Counted from the stretch's first letter, positions 34,825 to 45,791 are shown. The stretch is DNA of 64,000 nucleotides from Planctomycetota bacterium (GCA_020638835.1 JACKHV010000002.1:496001-560000); one strand, 5' to 3'. Numbers and translations are program-made. The notes: generated by a model not told the origin, from the letters alone.

Positions 34825-36308
34825 CAATACGCCCCGGTGCCCTTGACGACGGCGATGCCGGTCAGCGCGATGATCACGAGGTCGAGCAGCAGCGACTGGT
34901 TCTCGATGTAGTAGAGGTCGTAGTCCACGTTGTCGTGGATCGCCTGCGTGCGCGCGTACGAGATCTGCCACATCCCGGTGATGCCGGGCTTGGCGCGTAG
35001 GCGCTCACGTTCCATCGGCGTGTAGTTCTCGACGATGAACGGCATCTCCGGGCGCGGTCCGACGATGCTCATCTCCCCCTTCAGCACGTTGATGAACTGC
35101 GGCAGCTCGTCGAGGCTGTAGCGGCGCAGGTAGCGCCCGATGCGGGTGATGCGCGGGTCGTAGGGCGAGTTCGGCGTCGGCGCGTCACCGGAGAGGTGCG
35201 TGTGCATCGTGCGGAACTTGATCATCTTGAACGGCTTGCCGTCCTTGCCGATCCGCGTGTGCACGAAGAACACGGGCCCCTTCGACTCCCGCTTGATCAT
35301 CAGGGCGGCCAGCAGGAAGACGGGCGAGCCGACGATCAGGACCGCGCTGGAGAACACCAGGTCGACGACGCGCTTCGCGAACATCCCGATCAGGTTCTGG
35401 CTGCGGTCCGCGCGCGTCACGAGGGGCACCGAGTCTAGGCTCTCGATGCGCAGCTTGTAGTTGAACAGGTGGTAGAAGCGCGGGACGACGTGGTAGCGCA
35501 CGCCGAGCCGTTCGCAGTCCGCCACGATGCCCATCACGTGGTCCTCCGCCTCGTCCGGCAGCGCGATGAACACCTCGCTGACCTTGTGCAGGCCGACGAG
35601 CCGCTCGAGGTCGTGGCGCCCGCCGAGCACACGGTAGCGCTCCACCATCGTCCCCGACTTCTTGCGGTCGTCGTCGAGGAAGCCGATCAGGTTGAGCCCG
35701 AGCGTCGGAACGATCAGGAACTTGCTCTGCAGCTTCTGTCCGCACGGACCCGCGCCGTAGATCAGCACGTTGCGGTTGCCGATGCCGCGCGCGTGCAGGC
35801 TCTGGATCAGCTTGAAGGAGAAGAACCGGCTCGCCGTGGTGAAGACGAGCACGTAGATGCCGGTCAGCACGAGCGTCAGTCGCGAGACGGCGTCGGGCTT
35901 GATGCGCTCGCCGAGGTCGAAGAGCTCGTGCAGCGGCACGAGGAACTCGTACACGCCGCCCTCCGCCTCCTGGGGCGTCTTGCGGAGCAGGATCAGCAGC
36001 GTGAAGAAGACGAGGAAGCCCACCACGGTGCTCTTCGCGATCGCCTTGAACTCCTGCATGTTCAGCAGGCTCTTCACCGGGCTGTACATCCCGAAGGCGT
36101 GGAACGACACGAGCAGGACCGCGCAGATCAGCGCCCAGAGCTGCTGATAGGTGTCGATCGGCGAGTTCGGAGCCGTTCCGCCCAGGCTCTGCCCCGTCAA
36201 GTACGCCGCCCAGCACGCCAGCAGCAGCACCGCCAGATCCACGAACACCTGCGCCGAGAGGACCAGCGGTTCGAAGTTGCGGCGCAGGAAAGTCTGGAGG
36301 AAGGTCAT
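34824..36308 (-). CDS. Undecaprenyl-phosphate glycosyl-1-phosphate transferase (WbaP/WcaJ-type)
   Basis: This 494-residue protein should start repeat-unit synthesis by transferring a sugar-1-phosphate to undecaprenyl phosphate. It has four N-terminal membrane segments (about 15-160), a Rossmann-like CoA_binding_3 domain (about 165-290, with LIYGAGPCGQ), a fifth membrane segment, and the bacterial sugar transferase domain (about 305-494). The latter includes KRESKGPVFFVHTRIGKDGK, FRTMH, RRYSLDELPQ and GEMSIVGPRPEMP. The length is typical. ATG 36308 begins right before the first helix; the in-frame upstream stretch is non-coding in character. It is the first gene of the locus. Confidence 0.93.
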   Translation of the reverse strand: MTFLQTFLRRNFEPLVLSAQVFVDLAVLLLACWAAYLTGQSLGGTAPNSPIDTYQQLWALICAVLLVSFHAFGMYSPVKSLLNMQEFKAIAKSTVVGFLVFFTLLILLRKTPQEAEGGVYEFLVPLHELFDLGERIKPDAVSRLTLVLTGIYVLVFTTASRFFSFKLIQSLHARGIGNRNVLIYGAGPCGQKLQSKFLIVPTLGLNLIGFLDDDRKKSGTMVERYRVLGGRHDLERLVGLHKVSEVFIALPDEAEDHVMGIVADCERLGVRYHVVPRFYHLFNYKLRIESLDSVPLVTRADRSQNLIGMFAKRVVDLVFSSAVLIVGSPVFLLAALMIKRESKGPVFFVHTRIGKDGKPFKMIKFRTMHTHLSGDAPTPNSPYDPRITRIGRYLRRYSLDELPQFINVLKGEMSIVGPRPEMPFIVENYTPMERERLRAKPGITGMWQISYARTQAIHDNVDYDLYYIENQSLLLDLVIIALTGIAVVKGTGAY

Positions 36309-36436
36309 GGTCAGGGCCGGCGACCACGCCAAGGGGGGGAAGGCGGTCGCTCGACCCTCCGTTCGCCAGCGCGAACGTCGGGGCACGGGGAACAGCGTCG
36401 GGGAGGGTAGCGTCGGGGCGAAGGACCGCAAAGATC

Positions 36437-37105
36437 CTACGCCCGGGGGCCCTCGAGGCGGTCGAGGAGGCCTGGGACGCTATCGGCAGCGCGCCCGCCC
36501 TGGCTTGGATAGTGTTTTCGAAAGCTGAGCAGAGCGGCGGCGCCGGCGCCGTCGGTCACGGCGCGCAGGGCCGCCCAGTGGACGCCCGCGGCGCGGCACA
36601 CGGCCGCCGCCGCCGCCGTCTCCATGTCCGCCACGCAGTCGCCGGCGAAGGCGCGCGCGAGCCGCAGTCGACGCCAGCGCGAGAGCACGGGGCGGTCGGC
36701 AGTGAGGAAACTGCCCGTCGTTCCGGGCGATTCGCGCTCCCACGCGGCGCGTAGCTCGGGGTCCGGCGTCACCTCGCGTCCCTCGCGTACGGCGAGGTCG
36801 GTCTGGATGGCGCGCTCGCAGTGCACGAGCGTGCCGGGCACGAGGTGCCGCTTGAGCCCGCCGCAGACGCCGGCGATCAGCAGACGGCGCGGTCGAGCCT
36901 CGGCGATCAGCAGCGTCGCGGCGCGGGCCGCGTTCACCTTCCCGATGCCCCCGACGCAGGCGAGCGCGCCCCCCGCGAGATCGAGCTCGAGCAGGCGCAG
37001 GCCCTGGACCTCGCGCTCCGCGATAACGCATTCGCGCAGCGAGCCGAGCTCGCCGGGCATGGCGACGAGCACCGCCGTCGCACGGCTTTCGGGGGGATCG
37101 GGCAC
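36437..37105 (-). CDS. Nucleoside phosphorylase/MTAN-superfamily protein
   Basis: This 222-residue protein belongs to the PNP_UDP_1 superfamily, with GGIGKVNAARAAT, AGVCGGLKRHLVPGTLV and VADMETAAAAAVCRA, the last providing the ribose-binding Glu. A late TDGAG supplies the catalytic Asp seen in nucleosidases. It could be a methylthioadenosine/S-adenosylhomocysteine nucleosidase or the hopanoid-associated phosphorylase type; I cannot decide. It is divergent from the SDR gene over an 83-bp interval. Confidence 0.8.
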   Translation of the reverse strand: MPDPPESRATAVLVAMPGELGSLRECVIAEREVQGLRLLELDLAGGALACVGGIGKVNAARAATLLIAEARPRRLLIAGVCGGLKRHLVPGTLVHCERAIQTDLAVREGREVTPDPELRAAWERESPGTTGSFLTADRPVLSRWRRLRLARAFAGDCVADMETAAAAAVCRAAGVHWAALRAVTDGAGAAALLSFRKHYPSQGGRAADSVPGLLDRLEGPRA

Positions 37106-37188
37106 GCACGGAGTCTACGTTCCTTCCCGGCCATCCCGCGAGCCGGGTATGCTTCTCGCCCCGCACTCCGTTCCTCTCCCCGCCCCCC

Positions 37189-38118
37189 ATGCAGATCTCT
37201 CTCACCGGCAGCACCGGCTTCATCGGGGCGCGCCTCTCGCGCGCGCTCCACGAGGCCGGCCATACCGTCCGCCTGCTGCTGCGCCCCGGACGCGAGTCCG
37301 CCGCGCCCCTGCCGGAAGGCGAGCGCGTGCAGTACCACGCGGGCGACCTGACCGACGCGGCGTCGCTCGAGGGCTTCCTCGCCGGCTCGGACCTGCTGCT
37401 GCACCTCGCCAGCGCGCACGACCACTTCACCGACGAACAGATGCGCGCGGTGAACATCGGCGGCACCGAGGGGCTGCTCGAGGAAGCGAAGCGCCAGGGC
37501 AGGCACAAGGACGAGTCCTTCGAGATCTGGATCGTCTCCTCCGCCGTCATCGGCGCGCCGGTGTACAGCTACTACCGCGACTCGAAGCGCATCCAGGAGA
37601 AGCTGATCCGCGGCTCGGGCATCAACTGGACGTCGTTCCGCCCGACGCTGGTGTACGGCGAGGGTGACATGCGCCACACGGCGCCGCTCTTGCGCAAGTG
37701 CGCGGCGCAGTCGGGGACGATGTGGATCCCCCACTCCGGCAAGTCGAAGATCAACCCCGTGCACGTGGATGACGTGATCGACGCCGTGATGCGCTTCTTC
37801 GACTTCGACCGCGGCGTCGACTGCTGCTACGAGCTCGCCGGCCCCGGAGGCATCTCGTACAACCAGTTCATCGACGCGACCATCGCCGCCGCCGGCGGCA
37901 AGCTGAAGCGCCGCAACATCCCGAAGAAGTGGGCCGACCGCCTGATCTTCATCAAGGGCCTGTTCAAGGACACGACCGAAGACCGTCGCGCGTCGGCGTA
38001 CTTCATGCTGCACCACGAGCACGACATCTCGAACGCGGCCGACGAGCTGGGCTGGACCCCGCGCTCCTACGCCGAAGGCATCCGCCAAGTCGCGCAAGGC
38101 GACTGGTGGCGCGAGTAG
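37189..38118 (+). CDS. NAD-dependent epimerase/dehydratase (extended SDR)
   Basis: This 309-residue protein has the Rossmann motif TGSTGFIGARL at the N-terminus, HAGDLTD, and the active-site Tyr-x-x-x-Lys in YYRDSK, followed by SFRPTLVYGEGD. The C-terminal substrate domain ends with HHEHDISNAADELGWTPR, typical of atypical or hydroxysteroid-like SDRs. The substrate is unclear. It is followed closely by the VOC gene and probably co-transcribed with it. Confidence 0.85.
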   Translation: MQISLTGSTGFIGARLSRALHEAGHTVRLLLRPGRESAAPLPEGERVQYHAGDLTDAASLEGFLAGSDLLLHLASAHDHFTDEQMRAVNIGGTEGLLEEAKRQGRHKDESFEIWIVSSAVIGAPVYSYYRDSKRIQEKLIRGSGINWTSFRPTLVYGEGDMRHTAPLLRKCAAQSGTMWIPHSGKSKINPVHVDDVIDAVMRFFDFDRGVDCCYELAGPGGISYNQFIDATIAAAGGKLKRRNIPKKWADRLIFIKGLFKDTTEDRRASAYFMLHHEHDISNAADELGWTPRSYAEGIRQVAQGDWWRE

Positions 38119-38132
38119 ACCGCGCGCCGAAC

Positions 38133-38549
38133 GTGCAGCCGTTCCACCTCGCGATCGCCGTCGACGACCTCGATGCAGCGCGCGCCTTCTACGGCGGCGT
38201 ACTCGGTTGCCCCGAAGGTCGCGCCTCGGGGCCGTGGATCGACTTCGACCTCTACGGCCACCAGCTCGTCGCCCATCACTCTCCGGACCGCCCGCGCTCC
38301 GCGGACCACCACAACCCCGTCGACGACCACGCCGTCCCGGTACCGCACTTCGGCGTCGTGCTCGAATGGCAAGCCTTCGAGGATCTCGCCGCGCGCCTGC
38401 GCGACCACGGCGTGAAGTTCGTGATCGAACCCTACGTGCGCTTCAAGGGCCAAGTCGGCGAGCAGGCGACGATGTTCTTCCGCGACCCAGCGGGGAACGC
38501 GCTCGAGTTCAAGGCCTTCCGCGACCCGAGCCGCCTGTTCGCGCGGTGA
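38133..38549 (+). CDS. VOC superfamily (glyoxalase/bleomycin-resistance-like) protein
   Basis: This 138-residue protein has two beta-alpha-beta-beta-beta modules. FHLAIAVDDLDAARAFYGGVLG opens the first, VPHFGVVLEW the second, and FFRDPAGNALEFKAF closes it; the two His and the late Glu are plausible metal ligands. GTG 38133 is chosen; GTG 38106 would overlap the SDR gene. A dioxygenase-like or lyase function is possible, but the substrate is unknown. Its stop codon lies inside the left arm of a 54-bp palindrome. Confidence 0.82.
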   Translation: MQPFHLAIAVDDLDAARAFYGGVLGCPEGRASGPWIDFDLYGHQLVAHHSPDRPRSADHHNPVDDHAVPVPHFGVVLEWQAFEDLAARLRDHGVKFVIEPYVRFKGQVGEQATMFFRDPAGNALEFKAFRDPSRLFAR

Positions 38550-38656
38550 GGAACGTACCGTGCCGCAACTGATTTGCCCGCGATAGCTGGTCACCGCCCG
38601 GAGGGCGGTGACCAGCTATCGCGGGCAAATCAGTTGCGGCACGGTACGTTCCTCAC
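38546..38656. repeat. Perfect 54-bp inverted repeat with 3-nt loop between convergent genes
   Basis: Arm 38546-38599 is the exact reverse complement of 38603-38656, with loop GGA. The stop codons of the convergent VOC gene (38547-38549) and ligase gene (38653-38655) lie at mirror positions inside the two arms. This is far longer than a terminator needs. It could be a palindromic repeat element, a very strong bidirectional terminator or a fold-back assembly artefact. Confidence 0.9.
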
Positions 38657-40173
38657 TCCCGCAGCGCCGCCTTCCGGATCTTGCCCGAACCGGTCTTCGG
38701 CAGCGCGTCCAGCACGCGCCAGATTCGCGGGCACTTGTAGGCGGCGAGCCGTTCGCGGCAGTGCACGCCGAGCGCGTCGGTGTCGATCGTCGCGCCGTGC
38801 ACCGGCACGACGGCGGCGCTGACGAGTTCGCCCCAGCGCTCGTCCGGCGTCGCGAAGACTGCGGCCTCGAGCACGCTCGGGTGTTCCGCGAGCGCGAACT
38901 CGACCTCCGTCGAGTAGACCGTCTCGCCGCCGGTCAGGATCACGTCCTTCGCGCGGTCCACGATCTCGAGGTAACCCTCGGCGTCGATCGTCGCGAGGTC
39001 GCCGGTCCGGAACCACTCGCCGTCGAAGGCAGCGGCGGTCTCTTCGGGCCGGTTCCAGTACCCGCGCGTCACCGTCTCGCCGCGCGCCTGGATCTCGCCG
39101 ATCGCCTTCCCGTCGCGAGGCACCTCGACACCGTCCGCACCGATCACGCGCAGCTCGACGGCGGCGAAGGCGCGACCGGTCTTCGCGCGGTAGACGAACT
39201 GTTCCTCCGCGGGCAACGACTCGAGGTGCGGGTGCAGGAGGCTCAGCGTGAGGTACGGGCTCGTCTCCGTCAGTCCGTAGGTCTGCACGTACTCACAGCC
39301 GAAGAGTTCCATCACGCGCCGCACCAGTTCCGGCGCGATCGGCGCGCCGCCGGACAGCACGCGCCGCATGCTCGCGAGGCGCTGCGTCGACGCGCGCGGA
39401 TCGTGCACCATGAAGTTCAGCATGGTCGGTACCAGGTTCGTCAGCGTGACCCCCTCCCGCTCGATCACCTCGAATGCGGCGCCGGCTTCGAAGCTCGGGA
39501 GCATCACGTGCAGTCCGCCGACCAGCGTGACCGCGATCGTCGCCCAGGCGTCCGCGAGGTGGAACATCGGGGCGAAGTGACCCCAGCGATCCTCGGGTCC
39601 CAGCCCCAGCTCGTGAACGGCGGCTTGCGCGTGGCGCAACACGTTGCGGCCGGAGAGCTGCACGCCCTTGGGGCGCCCCGTCGTGCCGCTCGTGTAGTAG
39701 AGGTGCGCGAGCTCGTCGAGTTCGACGGGGCGCGCCTCGAACTCTCCCGGGTCCAAGAAGTCCACCTGCCAACCGGCGCCGTCGACGAGCACGAACTCCG
39801 GCGCGACGCGCGAGGCGCGTGCCGCCGCGTCGGCGACACCCAGCAAGGTCTCGTGGACCACGAGCAGCCGCGGGTCACAGTCGTCGAGGATCCCGCCGAG
39901 CTCGCGCGGCGCGAGGCGTGTGTTGAGCGGCACGAGCACCGCCGCGAGCCCGGCCGCGGCGAAGGTCAGCTCGAGGATCTCCGTCCCGTTCGGCAGCAGG
40001 CACGCGACGCGATCGCCGCGCCGCAGGCCGCGCTCGTCCAAGCCGCGCGCCAGAGCGTCGACGCGCCTGCCGAGCTCGGCGTAGCTGCACCTCCGGTCGC
40101 CGTCGACGACGGCAGGGTGATCCGCGGACGCGACGCGCGCGTCCGCGAGCACGCGCCACAGCCCCTCGTTCAC
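38653..40173 (-). CDS. AMP-dependent acyl-CoA synthetase/ligase (class I adenylate-forming)
   Basis: This 506-residue enzyme should activate a carboxylic acid as acyl-AMP and pass it to CoA. The P-loop-like motif LYYTSGTTGRPKG, the YGLTETSP motif, the GEWFRTGDLA segment and the C-terminal LPKTGSGKIRK lysine are all present. The substrate, possibly a fatty or aryl acid, is not evident. The start is GTG 40173, overlapping the TPR lipoprotein stop (GTGA). It is the last gene of the acs-TPR-TPR-ligase unit and ends in the 54-bp palindrome. Confidence 0.9.
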   Translation of the reverse strand: MNEGLWRVLADARVASADHPAVVDGDRRCSYAELGRRVDALARGLDERGLRRGDRVACLLPNGTEILELTFAAAGLAAVLVPLNTRLAPRELGGILDDCDPRLLVVHETLLGVADAAARASRVAPEFVLVDGAGWQVDFLDPGEFEARPVELDELAHLYYTSGTTGRPKGVQLSGRNVLRHAQAAVHELGLGPEDRWGHFAPMFHLADAWATIAVTLVGGLHVMLPSFEAGAAFEVIEREGVTLTNLVPTMLNFMVHDPRASTQRLASMRRVLSGGAPIAPELVRRVMELFGCEYVQTYGLTETSPYLTLSLLHPHLESLPAEEQFVYRAKTGRAFAAVELRVIGADGVEVPRDGKAIGEIQARGETVTRGYWNRPEETAAAFDGEWFRTGDLATIDAEGYLEIVDRAKDVILTGGETVYSTEVEFALAEHPSVLEAAVFATPDERWGELVSAAVVPVHGATIDTDALGVHCRERLAAYKCPRIWRVLDALPKTGSGKIRKAALRE

Positions 40174-41174
40174 TGCTGCGCGCGAAGCTCGGCCAAGCGC
40201 GCTTCGTACTTGTCCATCAGCTCGCCGCCCCACTGCATGAAGTCCGTCTGCTTCAGCTCGGCGATCGCTTCTTCGATGCGGTCGGCGCCTTCGGCGGTGC
40301 GGCCTTCGAGCGCGTCGAGCTCGCCCAACTCGCGGCGCGACTGCGCGACCCACTCGAGCATCTGCGGATCGCCTTCGTCCAAGGCGCGCAGGGCCGACTT
40401 GTGCACGCCTTCCTGGATTCCGCGCGCGAGGGCGTAGTCTCCCGTCATGCGCAGCGCGAAGCCGACCGAGTAGTCGGAGATCAGCGCTGTGATCGGGTGC
40501 CCGCCGACGTGGTGCGCCTTCTGCGCCTCGCGCAGCGCGTGCAGCGCTTCGTCGTAGCGCCCCGCGTCGATGTAGTCCCAGCCGAGGTTGTTCCACAGCG
40601 GCCCGAGCCAACCGGACTCTTCGGCGGCCTCGGCGGCGGCGATGCCCTTCAGCGCCCACTCCTCGCGCGTCTTCGGATCCGCGGCGATCGCAACGTGGTG
40701 CGCAGCGTCGACGGCGCGGCCGTACAGCTGGTGCGCCATGCAGTAGTCGTAGCACTCCTCGAAGAGCGCGACGGCGTCCGCCTTGCGTCCCTCTTCGCGT
40801 GCGTAGACACCGCGCACGACCAGTAGGCGCCCCCAGGCGTCCGGCATCTCGGGCGTCGTGAGCCGTTCCGCGCGCGCGAGCCACTCCGCACCGGCGGTAG
40901 GATCGTGCAGCTGGCTGTGCATGCGCGCGACCTGGGCGCAAGCTTCCGCTTCGAGCGCGACGTCGCCCGCCGCGTGGGCCTCGTCGGCTGCACGCGCGTA
41001 GACGTCGCGCGCGGCCGAGTAGTCCCGCGCGCCGACGAGCGTGCCCGCCTCTCCGAAGCTCGCTGCGGCCGCTTCCCGATTCGCAGTGCTCATCCGTTCC
41101 TCCGTGTCTGCGTTCGTGCAAGCGACCGCCGAGACGGCGAGCGCGACGAACAGGGCGAGTTCCATTCGATTCAT
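40170..41174 (-). CDS. TPR-repeat lipoprotein (paralogue 1)
   Basis: This 334-residue protein has a lipoprotein signal (MNRMELALFVALAVSAVAC, Cys19) and about five to six tetratricopeptide-like helical repeats, for example EAGTLVGARDYSAARDVYARA and NLGWDYIDAGRYDEALHALREA. It is probably attached to a membrane facing the periplasm and mediates protein contacts. It resembles the adjacent gene product at 41171-42322 in repeat order and in the GPLWxNLG motif, so the pair arose by duplication. Overlaps with neighbours are 4 bp. No enzymatic domain is visible. Confidence 0.82.
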   Translation of the reverse strand: MNRMELALFVALAVSAVACTNADTEERMSTANREAAAASFGEAGTLVGARDYSAARDVYARAADEAHAAGDVALEAEACAQVARMHSQLHDPTAGAEWLARAERLTTPEMPDAWGRLLVVRGVYAREEGRKADAVALFEECYDYCMAHQLYGRAVDAAHHVAIAADPKTREEWALKGIAAAEAAEESGWLGPLWNNLGWDYIDAGRYDEALHALREAQKAHHVGGHPITALISDYSVGFALRMTGDYALARGIQEGVHKSALRALDEGDPQMLEWVAQSRRELGELDALEGRTAEGADRIEEAIAELKQTDFMQWGGELMDKYEARLAELRAQQ

Positions 41175-42318
41175 GGTGCAGGTTCCTCCGCTTCGACCTC
41201 CGCCAGCCGGTCCGACAGGATCTTCCAGCGCTCCGGATCGCGCTTCGGCAAGCCGGCGAGCTCCAGCTTCGCGTGTGCTTCGCGCATGCGTTCCAGGCCG
41301 CGTTCACGCGCGCCTTCCGCCAGGTCGATCTCGCCCAGCTCGCGCAGCGTCTTCCCGACCCACTCCATGCGCTCCCGGTTGCGCAACTCGCGCAGCCGCT
41401 CCTGCGCGTAGGCGTGCGCCGAGCTCATCGGGCGACGCGCCTCCGAGGGCCGGCCGGACTTGCGCAGCGCGACGCCGTAGGCATAGTCGGCGAACATCTT
41501 CGACTCGACGTCGTCCGTCTCGGCGAGCGCGGACCGCGCCGCCTCCAGGGCGCTGCCCGCCTGCGTGTACGACTCCGACTCCATGTAGAGGGTGCCGAGG
41601 TTCATCCACAGCGGACCGAGCCAGTTCGTGAGCTGGGCCTGCGTCGCCGCGTCGATGCCGGTGCGCGTCCACGCGATGCGCTGGTCTCGGTCGCCCGCGC
41701 TGGCAAGCAGGAAGGCTGCGCGCAGCGAGCGGTCTTCGAGGCGCTGCGCGACGGAGAACTCGTAGGCCTGCCGGAACAGCGCGGCCGCCTCCTCCGCACG
41801 ACCGGTCTCGCGGGCGAACACGCCGCGCACGATCAGAGTGCGCGACCAGCCGAGCGGGAGCTCGGGGCGCGCGAGCTCGACAGCGCGGTCGAGCCAGGGC
41901 TGTCCGCCCTCGAGGTCGCCAAGCAGCACGTGCATGCGCGCGGTCTGCGCCAGTGCTTCGACCTGCGTCGAACGGTCGCCTTCCTGGCCCGCGAGCGCCG
42001 CGGCAGCCGAGTACATCATCTGAGCGTCCTCGAGCTCGGCGCGCAGGAAGGCCACGTCGGCTTCACCGAGCAGGATCGCGGCCTCCCCGGCGTCGAGCAG
42101 CTGGTGCGCGTACTGCGGCGGGCCGTCGCGCTGCGGGTCGCCTGAGCCGGAGCGGCAACCGAGCGCGAGGATGGCGATGAGGAGCAGCGGCGCGAATCGC
42201 GGAATACCGCGCCGCGTACGATCGTCCGCGATTCGCCCCTCGACTCCGACCGGGCCCGCGTCGAAGGGCGAATCGCGGACGAACGTACGCGGCGCCGTAC
42301 TCCGCGATTCGCGCGTCG

Positions 42319-42322
<4 letters not shown>
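41171..42322 (-). CDS. TPR-repeat lipoprotein (paralogue 2) with palindrome-encoded N-terminal extension
   Basis: This protein of 383 residues has a hydrophobic segment ending in a lipobox (AILALGC, Cys near residue 56) followed by TPR-like repeats such as GPLWMNLGTLYMESESYTQAG. The only in-frame start before the signal sequence is GTG 42322, overlapping acs as GTGA. That gives an unusual n-region of about 45 Arg/Ser/Thr-rich residues, encoded by the palindrome at 42190-42314. Such a long n-region is unusual for a lipoprotein signal, so the true start may be non-canonical or the original start may have been displaced by the repeat. Confidence 0.75.
42190..42314. repeat. Imperfect 55-bp inverted repeat with four copies of GCGAATCGCGGA
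   Basis: Arms 42190-42244 and 42260-42314 match at 51 of 55 positions around a 15-nt loop. Each arm is itself bounded by inverted copies of the 12-mer GCGAATCGCGGA, giving four exact copies in alternating orientation (42192-42203, 42225-42236, 42268-42279, 42301-42312). The structure resembles a REP/BIME-type element and lies wholly within the 5' coding part of a lipoprotein gene. Confidence 0.88.
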
Positions 42323-44265
<1,943 letters not shown>

Positions 44266-44349
44266 GGATTCCTCCGTTGCGGACAGTCTAGGTCCCGGCC
44301 CCGGGCGGTACAAAGGCGGCCTCCACCACAGGCTTCGCCTCCCCAGACG

Positions 44350-45174
44350 ATGAGCACCAAAGAGACCAAGGGCTACGTCCACGGCTTCACCGCCGACGAG
44401 CAGGACCGATTGTACCGTCAGGCGCGCTTCACCGAGCACCGCGTGCACGACCGCCTCCCGTTCTGGCGTTCCCGCGCGCTGCTCGAGGTCGGCTGCGGCG
44501 TCGGCGCGCAGACCGAGATCCTGCTGCGCCACTTCCCCGAGCTGCACGTCACCGGCGTCGACGCGTCCGAGGAGAACCTCGCGATCGCGCGCGAGCGTCT
44601 CGCGCGCGTGCCGTGGGCACCGGGTCGCTACGAGCTGCGGCTCGGCGACGCGGGCCGCTTGCGCGACGCGACGGACACCTACGACTCCGCCTTCTTGTGT
44701 TGGGTGCTCGAGCACGTCGCGGACCCCGCGCTCGTGCTCTCCGAAGTGCGCCGCGTGCTGCGCGTCGGTTCGCCGATCGTCTGTACCGAGGTGCAGAACG
44801 CGACCTTCTTCCTGCAGCCCTACAGCCCGCACACGCTCGCGTACTTCGGCGCGTTCAACGACTATCAGCTCGAGCTCGGCGGCGATCCATTCGTCGGCGC
44901 GAAGCTCGGCAACCTGCTGCAGCGCGTCGGCTTCACCGACATCGTCACCGAGGTGCGCACGATCCACCTCGACAACCGCGCGCCCGGCGAGCGCGCCGAG
45001 TTCCTGGCGTACTGGACGGAACTGCTGCTCTCCGGCGCGCCGGGCCTGCTGGCCGCCGGCAAGGTCTCCGCGGAGACGGTCGAGGGCATGAAGCAGGAAC
45101 TCTCCGTCGTCGCGCACGATCCGGACGCGGTGTTCTTCTACGCCTTCGTCCAGGCCCGGGCCCGGGTCGGCTGA
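44350..45174 (+). CDS. SAM-dependent methyltransferase (class I)
   Basis: This 274-residue protein has LLEVGCGVGAQTEILL (motif I), VTGVDASEENLAIAR (motif II, acidic ribose-binding residue), LRLGDAGRL and FLCWVLEHVADPALVLSEVRRVLR (motif IV and post-motif). It is a Methyltransf_11/25-type small-molecule methyltransferase. The C-terminal third, with FFLQPYSPHTLAYFGAFNDYQ, is likely the substrate cap. ATG 44350 is chosen as the first start after the divergent region. Substrate unknown. Confidence 0.88.
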   Translation: MSTKETKGYVHGFTADEQDRLYRQARFTEHRVHDRLPFWRSRALLEVGCGVGAQTEILLRHFPELHVTGVDASEENLAIARERLARVPWAPGRYELRLGDAGRLRDATDTYDSAFLCWVLEHVADPALVLSEVRRVLRVGSPIVCTEVQNATFFLQPYSPHTLAYFGAFNDYQLELGGDPFVGAKLGNLLQRVGFTDIVTEVRTIHLDNRAPGERAEFLAYWTELLLSGAPGLLAAGKVSAETVEGMKQELSVVAHDPDAVFFYAFVQARARVG

Positions 45175-45335
45175 CGCGCACGGGTCCGACGAAGAGGAAG
45201 TCGAATCTCACCGAGCCGCGAGCCCTCCGACGTCCCACGGCTGAGCCTCCGGACGCGGATTCCGGTCGCCGCGAGTGAAGTCCCCGACAAAAAGCGGGTG
45301 AGATCTCCCCCGCCCGGTCGAAGGGGGTCGGAGAC

Positions 45336-45515
45336 ATGCGCGTGAACGAACAACAGCGAAGAGCAGAGCCCCCCGTCGCGACCGCCGTCGAGGTCGTCTC
45401 CGTCTGGAACTCCTGGGTCCAAGTGCGCTTCCCCGACACGGGCGAGACGACCTGGGTGAACCTCGAAGAGACCCCCTTCGAGGAGACCACGGAACCGACG
45501 CGCGCGACTCGCTGA
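45336..45515 (+). CDS. Small hypothetical protein (59 residues)
   Basis: This open frame has ATG 45336 with a purine-rich GGGGGTCGGAG upstream and normal high-GC codon use. The product has a short basic N-terminus and a compact beta-prone core (AVEVVSVWNSWVQVRFPDTGETTWVNL), then an acidic tail. The strand pattern suggests a small SH3-like or KOW-like beta barrel, but I do not recognise a family. A strong hairpin follows at 45563-45599, consistent with a real, separately terminated gene. Confidence 0.6.
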   Translation: MRVNEQQRRAEPPVATAVEVVSVWNSWVQVRFPDTGETTWVNLEETPFEETTEPTRATR

Positions 45516-45562
45516 GTCCGAACCCATCCCTGAGCACGAGTGCGTCAGCACGCCGAGCTCTC

Positions 45563-45599
45563 CCGGGCCCTCGCTCCTCCCCTCGGAGCGGGGGCCCGG
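45563..45599 (+). terminator. 15-bp hairpin terminator after the small gene
   Basis: Arms 45563-45577 and 45585-45599 pair over 15 positions with one G-T wobble, around a 7-nt loop. The following bases (ATCTCTTCCT) are pyrimidine-rich. Nothing else is evident between 45600 and the next start at 45792. Confidence 0.6.
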
Positions 45600-45791
45600 A
45601 TCTCTTCCTGGACAAACGTCCTCTTCGCGACGCCTTCGTCCCAACGCTGGTCCGTCACCCCCGCGAGCGCGCCGACTCTTTGGATCCGCGGGCAAACCAG
45701 CGGGACTTCGGCGGGTAGCGTCGTTCATCCAAGCGCCGACAGGTCGCCGCTTCCCGCGGCCCCGGTTCTCTCCGCTTCCCAAGGACTCCGG

